A DNA stretch of 64,000 nucleotides from Cellulomonas denverensis (GTDB lineage: Bacteria > Actinomycetota > Actinomycetes > Actinomycetales > Cellulomonadaceae): positions 434,001-498,000 of the forward strand of contig NZ_JAAXOX010000003.1 of the NCBI RefSeq assembly GCF_012396125.1, read 5' to 3'. This document shows positions 41,886 to 50,500 of the stretch, piece by piece (position 1 is the first letter of the stretch; each line of letters begins with the position of its first letter). Both the position numbers and the translations under genes were made by a program. Under the pieces are notes generated by a model, which was not told the DNA's origin, searched no databases, and saw only the letters and a list, made by a program, of their open reading frames with translations.

Positions 41886-43460
41886 TCAGTCCGCGGCCGG
41901 GCGCGCCGGGAACCCGGTCTTGTGCCGGATCACCCGGTCCGGCAGCCCGGCGACGAACCGGTCCCACGGCTTCTGCGCACCGCGGAACCCGCCCGTGACG
42001 ATCGACACCACCCCGCCCTGCCAGGTCACGACCTCCCATGCGCCGTCGTCGTCCCGGCCGACCAGGGCGATGTCCTCCACCCGGATCCGGGCGGCGATGT
42101 CGATCAGCACCAGCTGATTCCGGCCGATCGCCAGATCTATCCCGCGCCACGGCGACCAGAACTTCCCGCGGTGGATGCTGGTGCGGACGTCGAACAGGCT
42201 GCCTGGCCCGTCCGGGTTCCCGTCCGTGACCAGATCGGCGCGGATCTCCTTGGTCGACATGCCGCGGTAGTGGGACAGCCCGGGGCGCGGGGTCAGGCCG
42301 AGTCCCTCCAGCGCCTCCTCGGTCTCCGGCAGCAGGCCGACCCGGCCCGGGACCACCAGCAGCAGGGTGCCGGCGATGCCGCCCAGCACCTCGCGCACCT
42401 GGTCCGCGGTGCCGATCTCCAGCGCGGCCAGCAGGTCGGCGGTGGTCGGGGTGGGCCAGCCGCGCAGCTCGTTCTCCGCGGTGGTGATCAGTGCGGTCAG
42501 CGCCGTGTCGGTGGACCGGAGCCGGGCGCGTAGGGTCGCGCGGGCGTGGTCGAGCAGCTCCTGATCCGGCCCGTGCGCGACCAGGTCTGCCAGTACCTGC
42601 CGGGCCAGCAGCACCGTCTCGTCCACCGCGGTGTCCTGCGGGTCCAGCATCAGGCTCCAGTGCGCGCTCTCCGGTCCGGTCCACAGCGCGACCAGCTCCA
42701 CCGCGTACACCAGCCCACGCTCCAGACGCAGGCGCCGGGTCATCGCCTCCTCCAGCACCGTGGCGGCGAGCTGGCGCCGCTGCACCGGGGCATCCACCAG
42801 GAAGGACAGGCCGAGCGTCTCCCCGGTGCCCACCGCGAACGCGGGGGTCGGGCCTGGCAGGGGAGCGGGCTCGGGCGTGCGGGCTGGCACCGGTCCGGGC
42901 GGCACCGCCGCCGACAGCCCCTCCGGCGGCCGGGTGCTGAACACCAGCCGGGCGTTCCCGGTGGTCAGCCAGTGGGCGGCGAAGGCGTGCACATCCGCAG
43001 CGGTCAGGGCGGGCAGTGCGGCGTGACCCAGGTCGATCGCCCCCAGACCGGTGGGACCCCAGCGGTGCGAGAAGCCGTCGGCGGTGGCGTACACCCCCTC
43101 CGCGCCGATCTCGGTGACGATGGTGGCCCGCTCGGCGGCGACCTCCTCCTCGGTTACGGTGGCGAGCCCGGCCACCGCATCGCCGACCCGGCGCAGGAAG
43201 TCGCTCACGTCCTCGTCGCAGCCGGCGGCGTAGAAGACCATCGAGTCGGGGGAGGAGGACGCGTTGTGCTCGGTGGCCACCCGGCCGACCCGACGCATCA
43301 CCAGGTGCTCGACCAGATGGTGCAGCCCGGTCAGCTCCGGCGGCAGATCGCGCTGCCCGACGCCGAAGACCAGGAAGCCGCGCGCATCGCCCGGCACCTG
43401 CGCCCACAGCGTCCTGATCCCGGACAGCTCGGTGCGGGCGGGTTCGTGCTGGACCGTCAC
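41886..43460 (-). CDS. M16-family (pitrilysin-like) zinc peptidase homologue
   Basis: The 524-residue protein carries H-H-L-V-E-H-L (HxxEH, the inverted zinc motif of M16 peptidases) at about 42-48 and the downstream ligand helix [17 protein letters not shown]. The second half resembles the inactive M16_C domain ([11 protein letters not shown]...[11 protein letters not shown]), followed by about 100 residues that I do not recognise. Typical actinobacterial M16 genes lie near pnp and rpsO; this one is elsewhere and single. GTG 43460 with GAGGAG about 9 nt upstream is chosen; an in-frame extension to 43700 runs through the rpsP promoter region. Confidence 0.75.
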   Translation of the reverse strand: MTVQHEPARTELSGIRTLWAQVPGDARGFLVFGVGQRDLPPELTGLHHLVEHLVMRRVGRVATEHNASSSPDSMVFYAAGCDEDVSDFLRRVGDAVAGLATVTEEEVAAERATIVTEIGAEGVYATADGFSHRWGPTGLGAIDLGHAALPALTAADVHAFAAHWLTTGNARLVFSTRPPEGLSAAVPPGPVPARTPEPAPLPGPTPAFAVGTGETLGLSFLVDAPVQRRQLAATVLEEAMTRRLRLERGLVYAVELVALWTGPESAHWSLMLDPQDTAVDETVLLARQVLADLVAHGPDQELLDHARATLRARLRSTDTALTALITTAENELRGWPTPTTADLLAALEIGTADQVREVLGGIAGTLLLVVPGRVGLLPETEEALEGLGLTPRPGLSHYRGMSTKEIRADLVTDGNPDGPGSLFDVRTSIHRGKFWSPWRGIDLAIGRNQLVLIDIAARIRVEDIALVGRDDDGAWEVVTWQGGVVSIVTGGFRGAQKPWDRFVAGLPDRVIRHKTGFPARPAAD

Positions 43461-43558
43461 GGTCGTCCTCTCCTCGGGGCGCACACGGTAACGTCGGCTC
43501 CGGCCACCTGCCCCGGGACCCGGCCCCTGTTCAGCCATCCGGCGCAGCGCGCCAGGGG

Positions 43559-43588
43559 TTGGGAGCACTGGCGCGGGTCTGGCACAAT
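43559..43588 (+). promoter_or_regulatory. rpsP operon promoter
   Basis: TTGGGA (43559-43564) and CACAAT (43583-43588) are 18 bases apart. Transcription would begin near 43595, leaving a leader of about 123 bases before rpsP. The remaining 257-bp interval from the M16 gene holds no gene. Confidence 0.5.
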
Positions 43589-43717
43589 GGCCTGCTGTAC
43601 TCGGCTCCCGCGGCCCCTCTACCCGCGCGATGCTGTGACACACAGGCAGGACCGCCACCGCATGCCCCACGTGCGCACCGGCCCCGCCGCCCCACATCAA
43701 CCAGGAGAGACCACCCC

Positions 43718-44149
43718 GTGGCCACCAAGATTCGCCTGAAGCGCCTCGGCAAGATCCGTGCGCCGTACTACCGCGTCGTCGTCGCCGACTCCCGCACCAA
43801 GCGGGACGGTCGTGTGATCGAGGAGATCGGCAAGTACCACCCCACCGAGGAGCCCTCGCTGATCGAGATCTCCTCCGAGCGGGCCCAGTACTGGCTGTCC
43901 GTCGGCGCCCAGCCGACCGAGCAGGTCATGGCGCTGCTCAAGGTGACCGGCGACTGGCAGAAGTTCAAGGGCCTGCCGGGCGCCGAGGGCACCCTGCGCA
44001 CCAAGGCCGCCACGGCCGACGTGAAGGCCGCCGTCGACGCGGTCGCCGCCGACGCCGAGAAGGCCAAGGCCAAGGCTGCCGAGAAGAAGGCTGCCGCTCC
44101 GGCCGAGGAGACCGCGACCGAGGCTCCGGCCGAGGACGAGCAGGCCTGA
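43718..44149 (+). CDS. rpsP: 30S ribosomal protein S16
   Basis: The 143-residue protein starts [32 protein letters not shown], the S16 core of about 80 residues, followed by an Ala/Lys/Glu-rich tail ([19 protein letters not shown]) as in many actinobacteria. S16 stabilises the 30S assembly. GTG 43718 has AGGAGA 9 nt upstream. It overlaps the next gene by one base (TGATG) and leads the conserved rpsP-khpA-rimM-trmD-rplS string. Confidence 0.96.
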   Translation: MATKIRLKRLGKIRAPYYRVVVADSRTKRDGRVIEEIGKYHPTEEPSLIEISSERAQYWLSVGAQPTEQVMALLKVTGDWQKFKGLPGAEGTLRTKAATADVKAAVDAVAADAEKAKAKAAEKKAAAPAEETATEAPAEDEQA

Positions 44150-44388
44150 TGCTCGCCGACGCGCTCGAGCACCTGGTCCGCGGGATCGTCGACCACCCGG
44201 ACGACGTGCGGGTGGACGCCCGTGCGCTGCGCCGCGGCGACCTGCTCGAGGTCCGGGTCCACCCCGACGACCTCGGCCGCGTGATCGGGCGTGGCGGCCG
44301 GACGGCCCGCGCCCTGCGCACCGTCGTCGGCGCGCTGTCCACCGATGGCCCGGTCCGGGTCGACGTCGTGGACGTCGCCCGGCGCTGA
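44149..44388 (+). CDS. khpA: KH-domain RNA-binding protein
   Basis: The 79-residue protein is a single KH domain with the GxxG loop in GRVIGRGGRTARALRTVV. KhpA binds RNA, often with KhpB/Jag, and affects cell elongation in other bacteria. Length and position between rpsP and rimM match the family exactly. Start ATG shares a base with the rpsP stop. Confidence 0.93.
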   Translation: MLADALEHLVRGIVDHPDDVRVDARALRRGDLLEVRVHPDDLGRVIGRGGRTARALRTVVGALSTDGPVRVDVVDVARR

Positions 44389-44401
44389 GCGCACCGCCGT
44401 G

Positions 44402-44440
44402 ACAGGCCCGGCCCCCGCCACCGGTGGGGTCCGGGCCTGT
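44402..44440. terminator. hairpin between khpA and rimM
   Basis: ACAGGCCCGG pairs with CCGGGCCTGT (44431-44440), and after one C/T mismatch CCCC pairs with GGGG. There is no T-run. It could be a partial terminator or a transcript-stabilising stem inside the operon. Confidence 0.4.
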
Positions 44441-44466
44441 GCCATGCCGACACCGAGGAGCACCCC

Positions 44467-45012
44467 ATGCAGTTGACCGTCGCCCGGATCGGCCGCGCCC
44501 ACGGACTGCGCGGCGAGGTTGCGCTCGACCTGCGCACCGACGACCCGCAGGCACGCCTGGCGGTCGGCACGGTGCTGCCCACCGATCCCGCCGACCGCGG
44601 ACCGCTCACCGTCGCGCGCACCCGCACCCAGCAGGGCCGGTGGTACGTCCAGTTCGCGGAGGTCGCGGACCGCACCGCCGCCGAGGACCTGCGCGGGGTG
44701 TCGCTGGTGGTGGACGTGGCCGACGACGAGGGCGAGGACGACGCCTGGTACCCGCACGAACTGGCCGGGTTGCGCGCCGAGCACGTGGACGGCCGGCTGC
44801 TGGGCGAGATCACCGGCCTGGAGCATCTGCCCGCGCAGGACGTGCTGGTGCTGCGCGAGCCGGACGGCAGCCGCACCCTGGTGCCCTTCGTCCGGGCGAT
44901 CGTGCCGGTGGTGGACGTCCCCGGTGGCCGGGTGCTGATCGACCCGCCGGGTGGACTGTTGGCCTCCGACGCGCAGAACCTGGTGATCAGCGAGGAGACC
45001 GCGGGCGAATGA
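44467..45012 (+). CDS. rimM: 16S rRNA processing protein RimM
   Basis: The 181-residue protein helps late 30S maturation around S19. It starts [27 protein letters not shown], the N-terminal barrel with GxHGLxGE, and has a C-terminal PRC barrel ending with [20 protein letters not shown] 44467 follows GAGGAGCACCCC. It overlaps trmD by ATGA. Confidence 0.95.
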   Translation: MQLTVARIGRAHGLRGEVALDLRTDDPQARLAVGTVLPTDPADRGPLTVARTRTQQGRWYVQFAEVADRTAAEDLRGVSLVVDVADDEGEDDAWYPHELAGLRAEHVDGRLLGEITGLEHLPAQDVLVLREPDGSRTLVPFVRAIVPVVDVPGGRVLIDPPGGLLASDAQNLVISEETAGE

Positions 45013-45806
45013 GGATCGACGTCGTCACGATCTTCCCGGACTACCTGGCACCGCTGTCGCTGTCGCTGGTCGGGAAGGCCCGCACCTCCGGCATCCTCGA
45101 CCTGCGGGTGCACGACCTGCGGGACTGGACCGCCGACCGGCACCGGACGGTGGACGACACCCCGTTCGGCGGTGGCGCGGGGATGGTGATGCGCCCGGAC
45201 ATCTGGGGCGCCGCGCTGGACGACCTGCTGGACGAGGGCGCGCACCTGCTGCTGCCCACGCCGTCCGGCGCCCCGCTCACCCAGCGGCAGGCCGAGTCGC
45301 TGGCCACCGCGGACGAGCACCTGGTGATCGCCTGCGGCCGCTACGAGGGGATCGACGCCCGGGTGGCCGAGCACTACGCCGCGCGCGGGGTGCGGGTCAG
45401 CGAGTACTCGCTCGGCGACTACGTGCTCAACGGCGGCGAGGTGGCCGCGCTGGTGCTGATCGAGGCGGTGGCACGGCTGCTGCCCGGGGTGGTCGGCAAC
45501 CCACACTCGCTGGTGGAGGAGTCGCACGGCGAGGCCGGACTGCTGGAGTACCCGGTCTACACCAAGCCGCCGGTCTGGCGGGACGCCGAGGTGCCCGAGG
45601 TGCTGCTGTCCGGTCACCACGGCAAGGTCGAGCGCTGGCGGCGGGACCAGGCGCTGGCCCGCACGGCCGCGCGACGGCCCGATCTGCTGCGGCGGCTGGA
45701 CCCGGCGGTGCTGGACAAGAAGGACCGGGCCACGCTCGCGGAACTGGGCTGGGCGATCGGCGCGGACGGGCCGTTTCCGGCCGGGCCGCAGACTGTGGCA
45801 GACTAG
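45009..45806 (+). CDS. trmD: tRNA (guanine-37-N1)-methyltransferase
   Basis: TrmD methylates G37 of tRNAs with a CCG/CUA-type anticodon using AdoMet and a trefoil knot fold. The 265 residues begin [24 protein letters not shown], followed by [43 protein letters not shown] (knot) and [19 protein letters not shown]. Start overlaps the rimM stop. Confidence 0.96.
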   Translation: MRIDVVTIFPDYLAPLSLSLVGKARTSGILDLRVHDLRDWTADRHRTVDDTPFGGGAGMVMRPDIWGAALDDLLDEGAHLLLPTPSGAPLTQRQAESLATADEHLVIACGRYEGIDARVAEHYAARGVRVSEYSLGDYVLNGGEVAALVLIEAVARLLPGVVGNPHSLVEESHGEAGLLEYPVYTKPPVWRDAEVPEVLLSGHHGKVERWRRDQALARTAARRPDLLRRLDPAVLDKKDRATLAELGWAIGADGPFPAGPQTVAD

Positions 45807-45965
45807 TGCGCTGGTGCGCGTAGGCCGCGTCTCTGCCACAGGGGAGACGATCACGACCGCCCGACGGGCCGCACACCGCAACGATGCCCACTTCCGGCAC
45901 GGGTCCCTGCACCGGTGCCGACGATGACGCACGTGACCTGTGGCACGGCGGGAAAGTGAAACGAG
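45807..45965. other. 159-bp gap upstream of rplS
   Basis: No gene was recognised. A promoter-like CAGACT lies at the trmD end (45800-45805) and a 10-bp palindrome GCACCGGTGC at 45909-45918. This is probably the rplS leader; no known L19 leader RNA could be recognised. Confidence 0.3.
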
Positions 45966-46331
45966 ATGTCCCACCTGCTCGACAGTGTCGACGCCGCCTC
46001 GCTGCGCACCGACATCCCGGACTTCCGTGCCGGTGACACCCTCAAGGTGAACGTCAAGGTCGTCGAGGGCAACCGCTCCCGCGTCCAGCTCTTCCAGGGC
46101 GTGGTCATCGCCCGCCAGGGCGACGGCATCCGCGAGACGTTCACCGTCCGCAAGGTCTCCTTCGGCGTCGGCGTGGAGCGGACCTTCCCGGTGCACTCCC
46201 CGACGATCGAGTCGATCGAGGTCGCCACCCGCGGTGACGTGCGTCGCGCGAAGCTGTACTACCTGCGCAACCTGCGCGGCAAGAAGGCGAAGATCAAGGA
46301 GAAGCGCGACACCCCGGCCAAGAAGGCCTGA
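45966..46331 (+). CDS. rplS: 50S ribosomal protein L19
   Basis: The 121-residue protein has the L19 barrel: [46 protein letters not shown] and [22 protein letters not shown]19 sits at the subunit interface. Start ATG 45966 is separated from trmD by a 159-bp leader. A 13-bp hairpin follows the stop. Confidence 0.96.
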   Translation: MSHLLDSVDAASLRTDIPDFRAGDTLKVNVKVVEGNRSRVQLFQGVVIARQGDGIRETFTVRKVSFGVGVERTFPVHSPTIESIEVATRGDVRRAKLYYLRNLRGKKAKIKEKRDTPAKKA

Positions 46332-46352
46332 GTCGCGGCACTCCTGCTCCAT

Positions 46353-46384
46353 GGGGGCGGTCACCGGTGACGGTGACCGCCCCC
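46353..46384 (+). terminator. 13-bp perfect hairpin after rplS
   Basis: GGGGGCGGTCACC and GGTGACCGCCCCC pair around GGTGAC, 21 bp after the rplS stop. It closes the rpsP-rplS block. No T-run is present. Confidence 0.6.
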
Positions 46385-46460
46385 GTGGCATGTCCGGGGA
46401 GGTTGCGTGTGGGTGCCGGAATCGCGCGCGCAGGGTTGGGCGGGTGACCTGCGCACGTGG

Positions 46461-46466
46461 CACAGT
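46461..46466 (+). promoter_or_regulatory. -10 box CACAGT, leaderless lepB promoter
   Basis: CACAGT ends 6 nt before the GTG of lepB at 46473. It keeps A2 and T6 of the -10 consensus. Confidence 0.35.
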
Positions 46467-46472
46467 GTGCGG

Positions 46473-47237
46473 GTGACGCACCAGGACGCCAGCACCGGGG
46501 ACGAGTCGGCCCCCACCACCGGGGACGCGGCGGTCCCCACCCCCGCCACCCGCCGGCAGAACCGCCGTCCGCGCAATCCGGTGCTGGGCTTCCTGCGTGA
46601 GGTCGCGATCATCCTGGTCAGCGCGATCGTGCTGTCCTGGGTGGTCAAGACCTTCCTCGCCCAGGCATTCTTCATCCCCAGCGCGTCGATGCACGACACT
46701 CTGCTGGAGGGCGACCGGGTGCTGGTCAGCAAGCTGGTGCCCGAGCCGCTGGACGTGCACCGCGGCGACATCGTGGTGTTCGCCGACCCGGGCGGCTGGC
46801 TGCCCGCCGAGGAGCAGGTGGACACCAATGCGGTGCAGGACGTGCTGATCGCGGTCGGCCTGATGCCCCAGCAGTCCGAGGACCACCTGATCAAGCGGGT
46901 GATCGGCCTGCCCGGCGATCACGTGGTCTCCGCCGGCGACGGGTCGCCGCTCGAGGTCAACGGCGTGGCCATCGACGAGAGCGCCTACCTGGCCCCCGGC
47001 GCGATCCCGAGCCAGATCGCCTTCGACGTGATCGTGCCCGAGGACTCGCTGTGGGTGATGGGGGACAACCGTCAGGAGTCGGCCGACTCCCGGTTCCACA
47101 TGGGCGACCCGGGCGGGGGTGCGATCCCGATGGACACCGTCGTGGGCACCGCCTTCGTCAAGCTGTGGCCGCTGGACCGGATGGGCCTGCTCCGCAACCC
47201 CGGGGACGTCTTCGCGGACGTGCCCGACCCGTCGTGA
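46473..47237 (+). CDS. lepB: signal peptidase I
   Basis: LepB removes signal peptides outside the membrane. The 254 residues have a Thr/Ala-rich cytoplasmic arm, one membrane helix ([20 protein letters not shown]), the catalytic Ser72 in [12 protein letters not shown], the general base Lys141 in [14 protein letters not shown] and the box [15 protein letters not shown] 46473 is chosen on the CACAGT box and the overall length; a longer frame from 46407 is possible. The stop overlaps the rnhB start. Confidence 0.93.
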   Translation: MTHQDASTGDESAPTTGDAAVPTPATRRQNRRPRNPVLGFLREVAIILVSAIVLSWVVKTFLAQAFFIPSASMHDTLLEGDRVLVSKLVPEPLDVHRGDIVVFADPGGWLPAEEQVDTNAVQDVLIAVGLMPQQSEDHLIKRVIGLPGDHVVSAGDGSPLEVNGVAIDESAYLAPGAIPSQIAFDVIVPEDSLWVMGDNRQESADSRFHMGDPGGGAIPMDTVVGTAFVKLWPLDRMGLLRNPGDVFADVPDPS

Positions 47238-47986
47238 CCGCGACCATGGCCCGCCCCCGGGCGGTGCCGCCGTCGCTGCGGGTCGAGCGCCAGATGCTCC
47301 GGGACGGGGCGACCGCGCTGGCCTGCCTGGACGAGGTCGGCCGCGGCGCGCTGTGCGGCCCGGTCACCATCGGCGTGGTGGTGGTCACCGCCGACAGCAA
47401 GCCCGCACCCGCGGGGGTCCGGGACTCCAAGCTGCTCACCCCGGCGGCCCGGCTGGCCCTGGTGCCGCGGATCCAGCGCTGGGCGGCCGCCTGGTCGGTC
47501 GGTCACGCCGGCCCGGCCGAGATCGACGAGTACGGCATCATCGCGGCCCTGCGGCTGGCCGGGCAGCGGGCGCTGGACGGGCTCGCCCTGACCCCCGACG
47601 CGGCGCTGCTGGACGGCAACCACGACTACCTGTCGCCGCCGGCCCAGGGCACGCTGTTCGACGACGGGCCGGTGCTGCCCGCACCGGTCTGCGCGGTGCC
47701 GCCGGTGACCACGATGATCAAGGCGGACATGAAGTGCGCTGCGGTGGCCGCCGCCAGCGTGCTGGCCAAGACCACCCGGGACGCCCTGCTGCTCGAACTG
47801 GCCGCCGAGCACCCGGAGTACGGCTGGCACGACAACAAGGGCTACGCCTCGGCCGAGCACGTGGACGCGCTGCGGCGGCTCGGCCCGACGGTGCACCACC
47901 GGCGGTCCTGGCGGCTGCCCGGGGTCGGCGAGGAGGCCGCCGAGGCCGTGCGGACCGAGGTCGCCGGCGCGGTGCCGGTGCTCTGA
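47234..47986 (+). CDS. rnhB: ribonuclease HII
   Basis: RNase HII cuts RNA in RNA-DNA hybrids and single ribonucleotides. The 250 residues contain [21 protein letters not shown] (active Asp33, Glu34; the usual A-G of DEAGRG is V-G), [36 protein letters not shown] (Asp) and [12 protein letters not shown]. The GTG at 47234 overlaps the lepB stop; ATG 47246 would remove four residues. Confidence 0.93.
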   Translation: MTATMARPRAVPPSLRVERQMLRDGATALACLDEVGRGALCGPVTIGVVVVTADSKPAPAGVRDSKLLTPAARLALVPRIQRWAAAWSVGHAGPAEIDEYGIIAALRLAGQRALDGLALTPDAALLDGNHDYLSPPAQGTLFDDGPVLPAPVCAVPPVTTMIKADMKCAAVAAASVLAKTTRDALLLELAAEHPEYGWHDNKGYASAEHVDALRRLGPTVHHRRSWRLPGVGEEAAEAVRTEVAGAVPVL

Positions 47987-48019
47987 CCGCGTCGATGCGA
48001 TTCCTCGGGCGGGATGGGC

Positions 48020-48025
48020 GATGAT
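48020..48025 (+). promoter_or_regulatory. -10 box GATGAT, leaderless promoter
   Basis: GATGAT ends 6 nt before the GTG of the DUF2469 gene at 48032. Confidence 0.35.
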
Positions 48026-48031
48026 GTCCGG

Positions 48032-48355
48032 GTGAGTGCCGAGGATCTGGAGAACTACGAGACCGAGATGGAGCTCGCGCTCTACCGCGAGTACCGGGAC
48101 GCGGTCGGCCTGTTCTCGTACGTGGTGGAGACCGAGCGACGGTTCTACCTGGCGAACCACGTCGACCTGCAGGTGCGGTCCGCGGCCGGCGAGGTCTACT
48201 TCGAGCTGACCCTGGCCGACGCCTGGGTGTGGGACGTCTACCGTTCCGCGCGCTTCGTGAAGTCGGTGCGGGTGGTCACCTTCAAGGACGTGAACGTCGA
48301 GGAACTGGTCAAGGCCGACCTCGATTTGGGCGGGGGCAGCGGCTTCGGCCGGTGA
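48032..48355 (+). CDS. DUF2469 family protein
   Basis: The 107-residue protein begins MSAEDLENYETEMELALYREYRDAVGLFSYVVETERRFYLAN, the unmistakable DUF2469 signature, then YFELTLADAWVWDVYRSARFVKSVRVVTFKDVNVEEL. This acidic protein is almost universal in actinobacteria beside rnhB and YraN; its function is unknown. GTG 48032 matches the conserved N-terminus. Confidence 0.92.
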   Translation: MSAEDLENYETEMELALYREYRDAVGLFSYVVETERRFYLANHVDLQVRSAAGEVYFELTLADAWVWDVYRSARFVKSVRVVTFKDVNVEELVKADLDLGGGSGFGR

Positions 48356-48472
48356 TCCTCGGGGCGTCGGCTGTCCACAGCGCCGATCAGCCCGTGATGG
48401 TCCCCAGGCGGCCCTGACCGCCGTGGACCGGCTCCGTCCCGCACCGCCAGCCTCCTGCCAGGAGGTGACGCG

Positions 48473-48829
48473 ATGCCGGACAGGCGGAGCACGGGACGCC
48501 GGGGCGAGGACCTGGCCGCCCGCTGGATCGAGGCCCGCGGCTGGCGGGTGATCGACCGGAACTGGCGCTGCGCCGCCGGGGAGATCGACCTGGTCGCCCT
48601 GGACGGCCGACAGCTGGTGATCGTCGAGGTGAAGACCCGCACCGGGACCGGCTACGGCCATCCCGCCGAGGCGGTCACCGATGCCAAGCTGCACCGGCTG
48701 CGGCGGCTGGCCGCGCACTGGCTGGCCGCCCACGACGAGCATCCCGCCGGGGTCCGGGTGGACGTGATCGCGGTGCTGCTGCCACCGGGCGGCCCGGCGC
48801 GGATCGAGCTGCTGGCGGGGGAGCGGTGA
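48473..48829 (+). CDS. UPF0102 (YraN) nuclease-like protein
   Basis: The 118-residue protein has the Holliday-junction resolvase-like fold of YraN: GRRGEDLAARWIEARGWRVIDRNWRCAAGEIDLVALDG, then LVIVEVKTRTGTGYG with the PD-(D/E)xK-like E-x-K. Function is unproven; linkage to comM and dprA suggests DNA uptake or recombination. ATG 48473 has GAGGTGA upstream. It overlaps comM by GTGA. Confidence 0.92.
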   Translation: MPDRRSTGRRGEDLAARWIEARGWRVIDRNWRCAAGEIDLVALDGRQLVIVEVKTRTGTGYGHPAEAVTDAKLHRLRRLAAHWLAAHDEHPAGVRVDVIAVLLPPGGPARIELLAGER

Positions 48830-50358
48830 GCGGGCTCGGCCGGGCGCTGGCCGTCGGGCTGTTGGGGATGACCGCCCGGGTGGTCGAGGTCGAGGCGCAC
48901 CTGGCCAGCGCCCTGCCCGCCTTCGTCCTGGTCGGGCTGCCGGACACCTCGCTGTCCGAGGCGAAGGTCCGCGTGCGGGCCGCAGTGGCCTGCACCGGCC
49001 TGGCCTGGCCCGCCCGCCGGATCACCGTCAACCTGACCCCCGCGGCGCTGCCGAAGCACGGACCCGGCTTCGACTTGGCGATCGCCGTTGCGGTGCTCGG
49101 TGCCGCGGGCGCGCTGGACCCCGTCCGGACCCGGGACACCGTGCACCTCGGCGAACTCGGCCTGGACGGGCGGCTGCGACCGGTGCGCGGCATCCTCCCG
49201 GCCGTCGCCGAGGCGGTCGCCCAGGGCCGGTCGCGGGTGGTGGTGCCGGCCGCCGACGTGGCCGAGGCCGAGCTGGTGCCCGGCGCCCGGGTGTCCGGCT
49301 GCGCGAGCCTGGCCGAGGTGGTCCGGCTGCACGGCGGCGAGGCCGACCTCAGCCCGGTGCGCGCCGTCGCGGCGACCCGGACCCCCTCCGCCGGACCGGG
49401 CCGGGCCGGCGACCTGGCAGACGTGCTCGGCCAGCGCACCGCCCGGCACGCGGTCGAGGTCGCCGCCGCCGGGGGACACCACCTGCTGCTCACCGGCCCG
49501 CCCGGCGCCGGCAAGACCATGCTCGCCTCCCGGCTGCCCGGCCTGCTGCCCGACCTGGACGAGGCGGAGGCGGTGGACGTCAGCGCCGTGCACTCGGTGG
49601 CCGGCACCTTCGACCCCGCCGCCGGGCTGATGCACCGGCCGCCCTACGAGGACCCGCACCACACCGCCAGCGCCGCGAGCATCGTCGGCGGCGGCTCCGG
49701 CTGGCCCCGGCCCGGCGCCGCGTCCCGGGCCCATCGCGGCGTGCTGTTCCTGGACGAGGCGCCGGAGTTCAGCACCCGGGTGCTGCAGACCCTGCGACAG
49801 CCACTGGAACACGGCGAGCTGGTGATCCACCGGGCCGCCGGCGCGGTCCGGTTCCCGGCGCGGTTCCAGCTGGTCCTGGCGGCCAACCCCTGCCCCTGCG
49901 GCCGTGCCACCGGCAAGGGCCGGGACTGCGGCTGCACCCCGCAGGAACGGCGCCGGTACCAAGCCCGGCTGGACGGGCCGCTGCTCGACCGGGTGGACCT
50001 CCAGGTGGAGGTCCCCGCCGTGCGGGCGATCGACGGCGCCGCACCCGGCGAGGACACCGCCACCGTCGCCGCTCGGGTCGCCGCCGCCCGCCGGGCGCAA
50101 CGTGCCCGCTGGGCCGGCGACCCCTGGCACCTCAACGCCGAGGCCCCCGGTGCCCGGCTGCGCGACCTGCTCGGCCCGCGGCACGGGCTGCTGGACGACC
50201 TGCACCGGGCGCTGGACGCCGGGCGGTTGACCCTGCGCGGCGCCGACCGGGTGCTGCGGATCGCCTGGACCCTCGCCGACCTGGCCGGTTCCCCGGCCCC
50301 GCACCGCGAGGACATCGGCCGGGCGTTGCTGCTGCGGACGCGTGGTGCCGGATCGTGA
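48826..50358 (+). CDS. comM: ComM-like AAA+ ATPase (Mg-chelatase family)
   Basis: ComM is a hexameric helicase-like ATPase that promotes branch migration during DNA integration. The 510 residues have the N-terminal S5-like domain (VVEVEAHLASALPAFVLVGLPD), Walker A GPPGAGKTMLASRLPGLLP (about 225), GVLFLDEAPEF (Walker B), a Cys-rich NPCPCGRATGKGRDCGC and RVDLQVEVP. It ends ALLLRTRGAGS, the segment that is copied in the following small genes. Start GTG overlaps YraN. Confidence 0.93.
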   Translation: MSGLGRALAVGLLGMTARVVEVEAHLASALPAFVLVGLPDTSLSEAKVRVRAAVACTGLAWPARRITVNLTPAALPKHGPGFDLAIAVAVLGAAGALDPVRTRDTVHLGELGLDGRLRPVRGILPAVAEAVAQGRSRVVVPAADVAEAELVPGARVSGCASLAEVVRLHGGEADLSPVRAVAATRTPSAGPGRAGDLADVLGQRTARHAVEVAAAGGHHLLLTGPPGAGKTMLASRLPGLLPDLDEAEAVDVSAVHSVAGTFDPAAGLMHRPPYEDPHHTASAASIVGGGSGWPRPGAASRAHRGVLFLDEAPEFSTRVLQTLRQPLEHGELVIHRAAGAVRFPARFQLVLAANPCPCGRATGKGRDCGCTPQERRRYQARLDGPLLDRVDLQVEVPAVRAIDGAAPGEDTATVAARVAAARRAQRARWAGDPWHLNAEAPGARLRDLLGPRHGLLDDLHRALDAGRLTLRGADRVLRIAWTLADLAGSPAPHREDIGRALLLRTRGAGS

Positions 50359-50429
50359 GCGGGGTGGCCATCGGCGCCGAGCTGGTCGGCTGGGCGCTGT
50401 TGCTGTGGACCTGGGGAGCCGGGTCGTGA
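50355..50429 (+). CDS. 24-residue mini-gene 1, dprA/comM hybrid duplication
   Basis: GTG 50355 overlaps the comM stop (GTGA) and the frame codes for 24 residues, MSGVAIGAEL followed by VGWALLLWTWGAGS, ending in TGA that overlaps the next GTG. The first ten residues resemble the DprA start (MSRAAADAEL) and the last fourteen the ComM end (IGRALLLRTRGAGS). The unit is a duplicated and fused comM-dprA junction of 71 bp, not a known gene. Whether it is translated is unproven, but the overlap chain would carry ribosomes through it. The tail is hydrophobic and Trp-rich. Confidence 0.5.
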   Translation: MSGVAIGAELVGWALLLWTWGAGS

Positions 50430-50496
50430 GCGGGGCGGCCGTCGACGGCGAGCTGTTCGGCTGGGTGCTGTTGCTGTGGACCTGGGGAGCCGGGTC
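50355..50496 (+). repeat. two tandem 71-bp direct repeats between comM and dprA
   Basis: Copies at 50355-50425 and 50426-50496 differ at six positions, all in the first 42 bases; the last 29 bases are identical. Each unit runs from a GTG to the base before the next GTG. The third period enters dprA itself. Confidence 0.9.
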
Positions 50497-50500
50497 GTGA
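50426..50500 (+). CDS. 24-residue mini-gene 2, dprA/comM hybrid duplication
   Basis: This second copy codes for MSGAAVDGEL plus FGWVLLLWTWGAGS. All six base differences from copy 1 change an amino acid (V4A, I6V, G7D, A8G, V11F, A14V), yet the frame, the start and both GTGA overlaps are kept. It has GGGGAG (50413-50418) 7 nt before its GTG, supplied by the end of copy 1. Its stop overlaps the dprA GTG. Expression is unproven. Confidence 0.5.
   Translation: MSGAAVDGELFGWVLLLWTWGAGS

Noticed and set aside
43461..43700. Longer N-terminus for the M16-type peptidase
   Set aside because: The extension to 43700 would cover the rpsP promoter and leader. GTG 43460 has a GAGGAG site and a natural N-terminus.
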